This document shows positions 6,155 to 13,808 of a stretch of 28,095 nucleotides of DNA, piece after piece; positions within the stretch are counted from its first letter, which is position 1, and each line of letters begins with the position of its first letter. A program made the position numbers and the translations under genes. The notes under the pieces are model-generated. The model saw only the letters and a program-made list of their open reading frames with translations. It was not told the origin of the DNA and did not search any database. The DNA comes from Vulcanimicrobiota bacterium (GTDB taxonomy: Bacteria > Vulcanimicrobiota > Vulcanimicrobiia > Vulcanimicrobiales > Vulcanimicrobiaceae): NCBI GenBank assembly GCA_003155175.1, contig PMFP01000047.1, forward strand, positions 1-28,095, in the 5' to 3' direction.

Positions 6155-7606
6155 CTAATAGCCGCCGTCTTTGACGAAGCACGACGCCATGACGGCGTCG
6201 GTCATGCCGTGAATGAGTCGCTTGTCGGCGGGGGCGACCGTCGCTAGGATTCCCCCGAGACGGACTTCGGCTTGCGTTGCGCCCTGCGAGCCGGTCACGA
6301 AATAGTAGGGGCACAGACGTACGCGTCCGTCGTAATTCCGAATTTCGTCGGTCTTGCGGTCGAGATACATCTGACGCAGCCGTTTGCCCTTGTGGAAGCG
6401 CTGGAGGATGTAGGGCGTGCGCTCGAACGAGGCGAGCCCGTTCTCGAGCGTCGCCGCCCATTCGTCCTTGGTCAGATCGTTGGCGATCTTGACGCCCTTC
6501 GAACCCCAGGCGAGCTCCGAGAAACCGGACGGCTTGACGACGTAGTCGCGCTCGCTCTTGCCCAGATCGAGCAGCTCGCGCCAGTCGCGAACCGGGCGTC
6601 CGCCGATCCGCAGTCCGTCGATGACCGCTTGCGGCGGAAGCGGGCGCGGATCGAGAACCCACGTTTGCGGAAAGAGTTTAAGAAGTCGCTCGTAGGTCTC
6701 GTTTCCGAGCTCCTTTCGCCAGAGCGATTCGAGCGCGGAATGATGGAAGAGCGCGAACGAGAGCTTTTCTTCGAGGTCCGCTTTCGGCGGCGGCGTCATC
6801 TTGATCCGGTTGTGGCGCGCCGCGTAGAGCATTAGCTCGTGCTTGGGCACGTTCATGAGGTCGAAGAGCTCGAAGTTGCGATAGAGCGCGTCCAGACGCA
6901 CGTCTTCGCCTTCCGCCGGCCGCAAGTAGAGGGCTTCTTCGGTAAACACGACGTCCTGCGGTTCGCAGACGTACGCGTTGGCGACGCTCAGACGCCGCGC
7001 GGCGTCGGCGAGCCAGCGCATTTCGGCGCGGTAGTCGCCCGACTCGTCGGAGACGACGACGGCTACGGTGGGCTTCTCGACTCCGGTGAGCGCCGCGAGC
7101 ATCGCCCCGAACTGAAGCGGCATTCCGTCGACGCCGCCCACGCTTTCGATCCCGAGCTTGCAATACGCTTGGGTCATCGCCCCAAGAAAACCCATGCCGC
7201 CAGGCACGCTGTCGAGCTCCGAAGCGACGAAGCCGTCGTCGGTCAGCAATAGGTCGGGGCGCATGATGAGGGGCACGTCCTGTTTGAAGCGATTCTGCCG
7301 GGCGAGCCGGACGACGTGCTCGGGTTTGCCTAGATCGAGATATTCCGCGATGAAGCCGGGCGCGGTTCCGCGAGCGCTCCGGTTATAGAGGTTGTTGAGT
7401 GCGCGATAGAACGCTAGAAGGTCCGTGCCGATCGCCTCGATCTTCGCCACGCTCTCCGCGGACAAAGCGAACGGCTCGGGACTGACGCGCCAGGCGATGC
7501 GTTGATCCTCGTCTTCGACCCGGAAGAGTCCGGGCGGGATCGCATCGATGAGAAAATGCGCTTGTTCCTGAGCCGTGAGATTGGGGTCGATGGCGGTACA
7601 CGACAT
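6155..7606 (-). CDS. ATP-grasp-like protein (glutathionylspermidine-synthase-like), function unknown
   Basis: A 483-aa cytoplasmic protein. The N-terminal half has the order seen in glutathionylspermidine-synthase-type preATP-grasp proteins: RPDLLLTDDGFVASELDS (residues 116-133) and VAVVVSDESGDYRAE (181-195), then LYRNFELFDL (241-250). The C-terminal part has candidate ATP-grasp elements: YVVKPSGFSELAWGSKGV (355-372) with a nucleotide-binding Lys and glycine-rich loop, LQRFHKGKR (401-409), and a strand with acidic residues. An amide- or peptide-forming ligase is inferred; the substrate is not known. ATG 7606 follows a weak GAGG (7617-7620). The stop lies at the base next to the convergent gene's stop. 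There is no partner gene nearby that reveals the pathway. Confidence 0.72.
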   Translation of the reverse strand: MSCTAIDPNLTAQEQAHFLIDAIPPGLFRVEDEDQRIAWRVSPEPFALSAESVAKIEAIGTDLLAFYRALNNLYNRSARGTAPGFIAEYLDLGKPEHVVRLARQNRFKQDVPLIMRPDLLLTDDGFVASELDSVPGGMGFLGAMTQAYCKLGIESVGGVDGMPLQFGAMLAALTGVEKPTVAVVVSDESGDYRAEMRWLADAARRLSVANAYVCEPQDVVFTEEALYLRPAEGEDVRLDALYRNFELFDLMNVPKHELMLYAARHNRIKMTPPPKADLEEKLSFALFHHSALESLWRKELGNETYERLLKLFPQTWVLDPRPLPPQAVIDGLRIGGRPVRDWRELLDLGKSERDYVVKPSGFSELAWGSKGVKIANDLTKDEWAATLENGLASFERTPYILQRFHKGKRLRQMYLDRKTDEIRNYDGRVRLCPYYFVTGSQGATQAEVRLGGILATVAPADKRLIHGMTDAVMASCFVKDGGY

Positions 7607-7728
7607 AGCGACGCTGCCTCTAGCGACTACAGTCGAGGAGCTTGGCGTTATGCAGGGCGATATACCGGCGGCGCATGATGGCTAAAAGTCCCTCCGCGAG
7701 CCTATGGTTTCGTTCCGAGCCCTGGAAA

Positions 7729-8121
7729 TCACTTGACGATGATGGCTCCGGGGGTGAGCATAGCCGAGTCCACGCGGACCTGGCCGCCCCCGTACACCAG
7801 CGTCAGGTGGAGCGTCCCGGTCATCCCGACGCGCGAGAGATCGAGATTGCGGATGAGCCGAGACGGCCCTTCGCTGGCCACGAAGAGCAGCGTGGGGCTC
7901 TCGGAAAAGGACCCTCCGGCAGCACTGTACGTCGCTTGGACGGGCACGGCGACTTCGCCGCCCTGCACGATGTGGGGAGCGCCGGCGGGGCAAAAGCCGA
8001 TCGCGACCGGCGTCCCGCGAACTTGCAGCGTCTCGTGCGAGCAGCCGCTCTGAGCCGCTGCCGGAACGGCTGCCGAGGCGGCCGCCGCCGCGAGCGCGGC
8101 GATCGTGAGAAGTTTCAACAC
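7729..8121 (-). CDS. Small exported protein of unknown function
   Basis: A 130-aa protein. GTG at 8121 gives a good signal peptide (VLKLLTIAALAAAAASAAVPAAAQS) cut near AAAQ. The mature domain has two cysteines (SGCSHE and GFCPAG) and regular beta-strand segments (TLHLTLVYGGGQVRVDS). No family recognised. The start is uncertain since no Shine-Dalgarno is visible; a TTG about 13 codons upstream is possible but would overlap the divergent gene's control region. The 122-bp stretch between this gene and the ATP-grasp-like gene (7607-7728) holds no other gene; I see only a short CGACT-AC-AGTCG inverted repeat at 7624-7635 there. Confidence 0.7.
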   Translation of the reverse strand: MLKLLTIAALAAAAASAAVPAAAQSGCSHETLQVRGTPVAIGFCPAGAPHIVQGGEVAVPVQATYSAAGGSFSESPTLLFVASEGPSRLIRNLDLSRVGMTGTLHLTLVYGGGQVRVDSAMLTPGAIIVK

Positions 8122-8188
8122 GCGAACAAACGTTTCGGGCCGTTCGGATGTCGCACCCTCCGCCCGCAAAATTGACGTTCGCGCTAAG

Positions 8189-9019
8189 ATGGGTGATGTG
8201 CCCCTCATCGCGCTGGTCGCGCTCGACCTCGACGGAACCCTGCTCGGCCCGGACGACGGCGTTTCGGCCGCCAACCGCCGGGCGATCCAAGCCACCCTGG
8301 AGCTCGGCGTCCGCGTCGTCCTGGTGACGGGCCGCGGCGTGGATTTCCCCGCCCGCTTGGCGCGCGAACTCGACTTGCAACTGCCGGTCATCTGCGCGCA
8401 CGGCGCGTTGACCCAGGACTTCGTGACCGGCCGCGTTCTCGGTCACATTCCCGTGCCGCTGCAATACGCGCGCCCGATGGTCGAGTTCGCCGAGCGCCAC
8501 CGCTTGGAAGTCGGCGTGTACGTCGGCGAGCGCTTTTACCGTCTAGAAGGCACGAACCCGTACATGGAGGACATGGTTGGGCCGCACTGGGTCGACGTCC
8601 CGAGCCTCGCCGCCTTGCTGGGCGAAGCGCCGACGTTCGTTCGCTTTCTCGGACGGCGCTCGGTCGAGGCGATGCGCGCCGAGTTCTCCGATCTTCCGCT
8701 GCACTTCAAATACGAAACGTGGGGCGATTTCGAGGAGTGTGCGGTCACGAGTCTCGAGGCGACGAAGGAGAACGCGCTGGCCAGGCTCTGCGCCGATCTC
8801 AACATCCCTCCGCGCGCGGTCCTCGCGATCGGCGATTCGCCCAACGACGTTCCGATGCTCCGCTGGGCCGGCCTCGGCGTCGCGATGGCGAACGCTCCCG
8901 AAGGCGTGCGCTCCGCCGCCGGCTTCGTGACGGCCGGTAACGGCGAGGACGGCGTCGCCGCGGCGATCGAACGCTTCGTGCTCGACCCCGGCGGCAAGTC
9001 GTCGCGAAGGAGCGCCTGA
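8189..9019 (+). CDS. Cof-type HAD-IIB family phosphatase
   Basis: A 276-aa haloacid-dehalogenase hydrolase. Motif I is ALDLDGTLL with nucleophile Asp13 and Asp15, motif II is VTGR (residues 46-49), the motif III Lys is expected near ATKENAL, and motif IV is IGDSPNDVPML. The IIB cap domain lies between motifs II and III (about 85-190). Family members dephosphorylate sugar phosphates, pyridoxal phosphate or flavin precursors; substrate cannot be assigned. ATG 8189 has only a weak ribosome site; GTG 8198 is an alternative. The gene ends TGATG, sharing one base with the next start. It is the first of a run of + strand genes that leads into the molybdopterin genes. Confidence 0.92.
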   Translation: MGDVPLIALVALDLDGTLLGPDDGVSAANRRAIQATLELGVRVVLVTGRGVDFPARLARELDLQLPVICAHGALTQDFVTGRVLGHIPVPLQYARPMVEFAERHRLEVGVYVGERFYRLEGTNPYMEDMVGPHWVDVPSLAALLGEAPTFVRFLGRRSVEAMRAEFSDLPLHFKYETWGDFEECAVTSLEATKENALARLCADLNIPPRAVLAIGDSPNDVPMLRWAGLGVAMANAPEGVRSAAGFVTAGNGEDGVAAAIERFVLDPGGKSSRRSA

Positions 9020-9273
9020 TGCAACGTACGCCCGGCCCGGATTACGAGACGCGTCTGCGCGAGGTGCTCCTGGATGCCGACTGGCGCGAGCTGCGCGAGC
9101 TCACGCGCAGCGAGAACCAAATTCCCGACGACATCTACGAGAAAGACGAGCATTTTTGGGAAGTGCTGATGCACAAGCTGATCTGCAGCCGGCTCGATAC
9201 CCTTGCGCGGCACGAGAGTTCGCGCGCGTGGCTGGCCGAGCGCGGCTACTCGACCGACATCGGCGGATACTAG
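9019..9273 (+). CDS. 84-aa protein of unknown function
   Basis: An 84-aa, strongly charged protein (Glu, Asp, Arg) predicted to be mostly helical, with a Gly-Tyr end (TDIGGY). No signal peptide, no membrane segment, one Cys. The Shine-Dalgarno GAAGGAG lies at 9006-9012 inside the HAD gene, 6 nt before ATG 9019. The tight spacing (1-nt overlap upstream, 4 nt downstream to moaD) and codon use like its neighbours argue that it is a real gene. It could assist either the HAD enzyme or molybdopterin synthase; neither is shown. Confidence 0.72.
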   Translation: MQRTPGPDYETRLREVLLDADWRELRELTRSENQIPDDIYEKDEHFWEVLMHKLICSRLDTLARHESSRAWLAERGYSTDIGGY

Positions 9274-9277
9274 AGCC

Positions 9278-9526
9278 GTGCGGATCCGCGTGATCGCATT
9301 CGCGCAGGCGCGCGAACTGCTCGGTTCGGGAGAGCGTGACGTCTCGATCTCCGCGGCGGGCGCGCGCATCGAGGACGTCTGGCGGGATCTCGCGGCGCAA
9401 TCCCCGGAGGTCGAGGCGTTGCGCCCGGCTTTACGCGTCGCGCGAAACGGACGGCTCGCGTCGTTCGACGACGAACTGGCCGACGGCGACGAGCTTGCGC
9501 TGTTGCCACCGGTCGGAGGCGGCTAG
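9278..9526 (+). CDS. moaD: Molybdopterin synthase small subunit MoaD
   Basis: An 82-aa ubiquitin-fold sulfur carrier. It starts at GTG 9278 with VRIRVIAFAQARELLGSGERDVS, typical of MoaD, and ends ELALLPPVGGG; the C-terminal Gly-Gly is the residue pair that is adenylated by MoeB and converted to a thiocarboxylate for transfer into precursor Z. The length is usual (about 81). It is followed by moaE after 2 nt, and the likely activating enzyme (MoeB-rhodanese) is two genes further on. ThiS has a similar fold, but direct pairing with moaE decides the call. The protein ends in three glycines rather than two. Confidence 0.92.
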   Translation: MRIRVIAFAQARELLGSGERDVSISAAGARIEDVWRDLAAQSPEVEALRPALRVARNGRLASFDDELADGDELALLPPVGGG

Positions 9527-9528
9527 CC

Positions 9529-9978
9529 GTGCACGCATCCATCGCGAGCGGCTCGATCGATCCGCGCGCCGTAGAAGACGGCGTTCGCGCTCCGGGCTAC
9601 GGCGGCGTCGTCACGTTTCTTGGAACGGTGCGCGGGGCAAGTGCCGACGGCCGCGAGATTACCGCTCTGCACTACGAGGCGTACGACGAGATGGCGGTGA
9701 CGGAGATGCAGACGATCGCGCGCGAAGTTCGCGAGCGCTTTGGCGACGTACGCTTGGCCATGGTGCATCGCACGGGCGAGATCGAGCCGGGCGGCGTCGC
9801 GGTCGTCGTATCGGCCGCGGCCGTCCATCGGCGGGAAGCGTTCGAGGCATGCGCCTACGCGATCGACGCGCTCAAGTCGCGCGCGCCGATTTGGAAGCAG
9901 GAACGCTACCGCGACGGCGCCTCACGCTGGCTGGCCAACGGTTGCGATTCCGGCGAAAGCGATGCATCGTGTCGCTAG
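9529..9978 (+). CDS. moaE: Molybdopterin synthase catalytic subunit MoaE
   Basis: A 149-aa large subunit of molybdopterin synthase, which inserts two sulfurs from MoaD thiocarboxylate into cyclic pyranopterin monophosphate. Family landmarks are FLGTVR (30-35), LHYEAYDEMA (48-57), HRTGEIEPGGVAVVVS (80-95) and the lysine-bearing KSRAPIWKQE with Lys116 and Lys123, the catalytic lysines. GTG 9529 lies 2 nt past the moaD stop. The last ~20 residues (GCDSGESDASCR) extend beyond the usual end and overlap the start of the next gene by 10 nt. Confidence 0.95.
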   Translation: MHASIASGSIDPRAVEDGVRAPGYGGVVTFLGTVRGASADGREITALHYEAYDEMAVTEMQTIAREVRERFGDVRLAMVHRTGEIEPGGVAVVVSAAAVHRREAFEACAYAIDALKSRAPIWKQERYRDGASRWLANGCDSGESDASCR

Positions 9979-10688
9979 AGCTGCTCCGCGCCCGCGGAGA
10001 GCGGAACGACGTGACGGTGTTGCGATACGGCGCGCGACGTCCGCGCGGCGTGACGATCGTTGCCGGGCACGGCTATTCGTCCAGTAAACACAATCTGGAC
10101 TTTCTGTGCTCGTTCCTGGCAAGCCACGGCTTCGAGGTGTATAGTCTCGATTTTCCCGGCCACAAGCTCGGTGCGAGCGGCGGGGAACTGCGCGGTCTGG
10201 ACGACTGCATGGACGCCATGGCTGCGACGGTCGCGCTGGCGCGCGAGCATCCGCGCGGACCGCTCTACACGATGGGCCATAGCATGGGCGCGATGACCGC
10301 GCTCTTCGCGGCGGCGTCGGATCCCTCGATCGCCGGTTCGATCGCGATCGCGACGGGATACGGACGTCCCTCCGCGCTCACGTCGCTGCAGAAAGCCGGA
10401 GCAACGGACTTTCGATCCTCTTACGTTCACGGCGTCACGCTGCCCGAACTCGTGCGCGACGTGGACGCGCGCTACGCCGAATTGCTCCCTCTGCTTGCCG
10501 GACGCCCGGTGCTCTACGTGGCGGCGGACCGCGACGGAATGGTGCGGCCGGCCAGCGTGGGCGAGCTGTTCGATCGTGCGCCCGAGCCCAAGTCGTTCGC
10601 GACGATCGAGAGCGACCACACGTACGCCGCCGAAAACTCCAAAGCCGTGGTACTGGAATGGCTGAGCGGGCTGCATCCTCGCGGCTGA
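9969..10688 (+). CDS. Alpha/beta hydrolase
   Basis: A 239-aa serine hydrolase of the alpha/beta fold, lysophospholipase/esterase-like. The oxyanion HG is in IVAGHGYSSSK (30-40), the nucleophile elbow is GHSMG (103-107, Ser105), the acid is in AADRDG (Asp187 or Asp189) and the His is His217 in SDHTYA. There is no signal peptide. GTG 9969 overlaps moaE by 10 nt and the 3' end overlaps the MoeB-like gene by 31 nt, so it is locked inside the molybdopterin gene run. No alpha/beta hydrolase is a known molybdopterin synthesis enzyme; its substrate is unknown. Confidence 0.88.
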   Translation: MSLELLRARGERNDVTVLRYGARRPRGVTIVAGHGYSSSKHNLDFLCSFLASHGFEVYSLDFPGHKLGASGGELRGLDDCMDAMAATVALAREHPRGPLYTMGHSMGAMTALFAAASDPSIAGSIAIATGYGRPSALTSLQKAGATDFRSSYVHGVTLPELVRDVDARYAELLPLLAGRPVLYVAADRDGMVRPASVGELFDRAPEPKSFATIESDHTYAAENSKAVVLEWLSGLHPRG

Positions 10689-11800
10689 GCTTAGCGGGTA
10701 GCCGCGAACTGCGCCGCTACAGCCGCCACTTGCTCATTCCCGAAGTCGGTCTGCGCGGACAGGAGCGTCTGGCGTCTTCGCGGGCGCTCGTGATCGGCGC
10801 GGGCGGTCTGGGCTCGCCGGCGCTTCAGTATCTGGCGGCCGCGGGCGTCGGGAGAATCGGCATCGTCGACGACGATGCCGTCGACCTGACGAACCTTCAG
10901 CGTCAGACGATCTTTGCCACCGCCGACATCGGTCGCAAGAAGGCGGAGGCGGCGGCGGAGCGCCTGCGCGCGCTCAATCCGTCCGTGGCGGTGGACGCGA
11001 TCCCGCTGCGTTTCGATGGAAGCAACGCGCGCGAGCTCGCCGGCTTGTACGACGTCGTGCTCGACTGCACCGACCAGTTTTCGACGCGCTATCTCATCAA
11101 CGACGCGTGCGTGCTCGAGCGCGTTCCCGACGTCTTTGCGTCCATTTACCGGTTCGACGGACAGGTCAGCGTGTTCGGCCCGGCGCCTGCGCCGTGCTAC
11201 CGGTGTCTCTATCCCGTTGCGCCGCCGGCGCGCAGCGTTCCGACGTGCGCGGAGGGCGGCGTGCTCGGCGTGTTGGCGGGCATCGTCGGCGCGCTGCAAG
11301 CCGGCGAAGCGTTGAAGCTGCTGCTGGGGATCGGCGAGCCGCTGGCCGGACGCCTGCTGCTCGTGGACGCGCTCGGGGGACGCACGCGCGAGGTCCGTTT
11401 CGAGCGGGATCCGCACTGCGCGGTATGCGGCGACGAACCGTCCATCCTCGACGCGTTCGAGTTTAACGAGGAGGAAGACGCCGGCGGCGCGGGCGTGCCG
11501 GAGATCGAGCCCGAGGATTTGGACGCGGCGCTCGAAGAAGCGATTCTGCTCGACGTACGCGATGCGCACGAAGCGGTGCTCGGGCTACTCCCGGGGTCGG
11601 TGCACGTTCCGGCCGCCGAGCTCGAAGCACGGCTTCACGAACTCGACAGCGCTAAGCGCTACGTCGTCGCCTGTCGCGTCGGCGTAAAATCCCGGTGGGC
11701 GGTCGGGCGGCTCGCCGATGCGGGCTTCACCCGGCTCGCGCACCTGCGCGGCGGCTTGCTCGCCTACGGCGCGCTCGAAGCCGGGTTCGACGTCTTCTAG
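10658..11800 (+). CDS. moeB: MoeB/ThiF-family adenylyltransferase with C-terminal rhodanese domain
   Basis: A 380-aa E1-like enzyme fused to a rhodanese domain. The ATP-binding motif is GAGGLGSPALQYLAAAGVG (from residue 47), then DLTNLQRQ and DCTDQFSTRYLIND. Zinc cysteines are present as CYRC and, about 80 residues later, CAVC. The rhodanese domain (about 285-380) has LLDVRDAHE and the active-site loop ACRVGVKS with the persulfide Cys. This is the architecture of MOCS3/Uba4 and many bacterial MoeZ/MoeBR proteins: adenylation of the MoaD C-terminus then sulfur transfer. The neighbouring moaD supports that partner; ThiS could also be served. ATG 10658 overlaps the hydrolase gene by 31 nt without a strong Shine-Dalgarno. 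Confidence 0.92.
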   Translation: MAERAASSRLSLAGSRELRRYSRHLLIPEVGLRGQERLASSRALVIGAGGLGSPALQYLAAAGVGRIGIVDDDAVDLTNLQRQTIFATADIGRKKAEAAAERLRALNPSVAVDAIPLRFDGSNARELAGLYDVVLDCTDQFSTRYLINDACVLERVPDVFASIYRFDGQVSVFGPAPAPCYRCLYPVAPPARSVPTCAEGGVLGVLAGIVGALQAGEALKLLLGIGEPLAGRLLLVDALGGRTREVRFERDPHCAVCGDEPSILDAFEFNEEEDAGGAGVPEIEPEDLDAALEEAILLDVRDAHEAVLGLLPGSVHVPAAELEARLHELDSAKRYVVACRVGVKSRWAVGRLADAGFTRLAHLRGGLLAYGALEAGFDVF

Positions 11801-11820
11801 ACATCGCATAGGAGAGGATG

Positions 11821-12672
11821 ATGCAAGAGAAACCGTTCGGACGAACCGGGAAGCTGGTTCCGGTCCTGGGGCAGGGCACGTGGGACGTGCCGCTGAGCGG
11901 CGCGCGCCGCGACGAGGCGCGCAACGCCATCCGGTTCGGAATCGAACGCGGAATGGTGCATATCGACACGGCGGAAATGTACGGCGCGGGCGCCGTGGAG
12001 AAATTCGTCGGCGACGCGATCGCGGGACTGCCGCGAGAGGAACTCTTCATCGCGAGCAAAGTTTTGCCGAGCAACGCGAGCTACGCCGGGACGATCGACG
12101 CGTGCGAACGGACGCTGCGCCGAATGGGCCTGGACTACGTCGACTTGTACATGCTGCATTGGCCGAGCGACGAGCCGCTCGCGGAAACGATGCGTGCCCT
12201 CGAGGCGCTCGTGAAGTCCGGCAAGACGCGCTTCGCCGGCGTGAGCAACTTCGACGTCGAGCAGATGCTCGAAGCGCAATCGTATCTACGGGAGGTTCCG
12301 CTGGCGTGCAATCAGGTACTCTATCACCTTGCCGAACGAGGGATCGAACGCCGGTTGCTTCCGGCCGCACGCGATGCCGGCATCGCGATCGTCGCGTACA
12401 CGCCGTTCGGCCGCGGACGCTTTCCTCGCGTCGCGGCCTCGGGAGACGGCGTGCTCGCGCGCGTCGCCGCAGCGTACGGAGCGACGCCCCGTCAGGCGAT
12501 CTTGGCGTTTCTGACGCGGGACGCGAACGTGTTTGCGATTCCCAAGGCCTCGACGGTCGCGCACGTTGAGGAAAACGCGGACGCCGGAGACTTGACGCTG
12601 GCTGCCGAGGACGTCGCGCGCATAGACGCCGCCTTTCCCGTCGGCGAAGATGGGCCGCTTGCGACGCTTTGA
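11821..12672 (+). CDS. Aldo/keto reductase
   Basis: A 283-aa NADPH-dependent oxidoreductase of the (beta/alpha)8 AKR superfamily. The catalytic tetrad is visible: Asp49 and Tyr54 in HIDTAEMYG, Lys80 in FIASKVLPSN, His113 in YMLHWPS. The cofactor-binding end is FAIPKAS near residue 242. Two ATGs are adjacent (11818 and 11821); AGGAGAGG at 11810-11817 is better spaced for 11821. Substrate unknown; the gene is in the same direction as the molybdopterin genes and overlaps the QueG gene by 23 nt. Confidence 0.93.
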   Translation: MQEKPFGRTGKLVPVLGQGTWDVPLSGARRDEARNAIRFGIERGMVHIDTAEMYGAGAVEKFVGDAIAGLPREELFIASKVLPSNASYAGTIDACERTLRRMGLDYVDLYMLHWPSDEPLAETMRALEALVKSGKTRFAGVSNFDVEQMLEAQSYLREVPLACNQVLYHLAERGIERRLLPAARDAGIAIVAYTPFGRGRFPRVAASGDGVLARVAAAYGATPRQAILAFLTRDANVFAIPKASTVAHVEENADAGDLTLAAEDVARIDAAFPVGEDGPLATL

Positions 12673-13801
12673 TGCCCAAGCCATAAAGGCGCGCGCGGTC
12701 GCCGTCGCACTGGAGCTTGGAGCGAGCGAGGCGCGCGTCACGGATGCGGTTGAGGACGCCGTCGCTCGGGACCGCATGCGCGAGGCATTCGCGCGCGGCG
12801 ATTTCGCCACGTGGGGGTACGACGACGACTACGCGGCGCGCGCCGCGGATCCGCGCACGATTCTGCGCGACGCGCGCAGCGTGATCTGCATCGCCGTTCC
12901 CTATGCATCCGGGGAGCCCGAACGCTCGCGTCTTCGCGGTCGCGTCTCGAACTACGCGTGGTCGCACGACTATCACGTCCGCCTGCGCCGGATGCTTGCA
13001 GGCGTCGCGCGTACGATCGACGACGCGGCCGGCGCCGCCGTGACGGCGATCGCCTGCGACACCAAGCCGCTTGCCGAACGCGCGCTGGCAGCCCGGGCGG
13101 GTTTGGGGTGGATCGGCAAGCACACCAACCTGATCGCGCGCGAGGGCTCCTTCGTCTTTCTCGGCGAGGTCGTCACGTCGGTGCGCCTGCCGCCCGACGA
13201 AGCGTCGCGCAAGAGTTGCGGCGACTGCGTACGCTGCGTCGAAGCGTGTCCGACCGGCGCGTTGCGCGGCGATTATACGATCGATGCGACGCGCTGCATC
13301 GCCGATCTCACCCAACGGACCGACGCGATACCGCGAGCGATGCGTGCGTTGGTCGGCGATTGGGTGTGGGGATGCGACCTCTGCCAGCTGGTATGTCCGC
13401 CGACGCAAATGGCGGCAACCAGGCGCGGGAGCGATTGCGCTCCTCTCGACGCCGAGACCGCGGGGCCGTCGCTTGCCACGCTACTGCGCATGCGGAGCGG
13501 AGAGTTTAAGCGACGCTTCCTTCCGACCGCGATGGGGTGGCGCGGCGCCGCCGTTCTGCGCAGGAACGCCGCCGTCGCCCTCGGCAACGCGCTGGACCGC
13601 TCGACGGTGCCGGCGCTGGCGGCTGCGCTCGAGAACGATCCGCATCCGCTGGTGCGCGGCCACGCGGCTTGGGCGCTGGGCCGGATCGGGTCGCCGGCCG
13701 CGATCGCGACGCTCGCGGGACGCCGCGAGCGCGAGGCCGATGAAGGCGTGCGCGAGGAGATCGCCGCAGCGCTGGAACCGTTTGCCGCACGAGCGCGTTA
13801 G
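12650..13801 (+). CDS. queG: tRNA epoxyqueuosine(34) reductase QueG
   Basis: A 383-aa cobalamin-dependent iron-sulfur enzyme that makes queuosine from epoxyqueuosine at tRNA position 34. Visible are the CDTKPLAERA segment with the proposed general acid Asp137, GLGWIGKHTNL (151-161), and two 4Fe-4S clusters from Cys190, 193, 196, 200 (CGDCVRCVEACPTGAL) and Cys216, 242, 245, 249 (WGCDLCQLVCP). The C-terminal ~90 residues form HEAT-like repeats for tRNA contact. Length matches the E. coli enzyme (379). The segment after Cys216 reads IADLTQRTDAIP, where many QueG have a LTIE-type motif. ATG 12650 lies within the aldo/keto reductase gene. Confidence 0.94.
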   Translation: MGRLRRFDAQAIKARAVAVALELGASEARVTDAVEDAVARDRMREAFARGDFATWGYDDDYAARAADPRTILRDARSVICIAVPYASGEPERSRLRGRVSNYAWSHDYHVRLRRMLAGVARTIDDAAGAAVTAIACDTKPLAERALAARAGLGWIGKHTNLIAREGSFVFLGEVVTSVRLPPDEASRKSCGDCVRCVEACPTGALRGDYTIDATRCIADLTQRTDAIPRAMRALVGDWVWGCDLCQLVCPPTQMAATRRGSDCAPLDAETAGPSLATLLRMRSGEFKRRFLPTAMGWRGAAVLRRNAAVALGNALDRSTVPALAAALENDPHPLVRGHAAWALGRIGSPAAIATLAGRREREADEGVREEIAAALEPFAARAR

Positions 13802-13808
13802 CAGCTGC

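Noticed and set aside
7624..7635. CGACT-AC-AGTCG inverted repeat in the gap upstream of the ATP-grasp-like gene.
   Set aside because: Only 5-bp arms; expected often by chance in high-GC sequence and no second copy seen.
8172..8200. TTGACG near the HAD gene start, as a possible -35 element.
   Set aside because: No -10-like hexamer at 16-18 bp downstream; it overlaps the start region.
12047..13408. A 453-codon - strand frame opposite the aldo/keto reductase and QueG genes.
   Set aside because: Arg-rich, no recognisable domain, and covers two well-supported genes.
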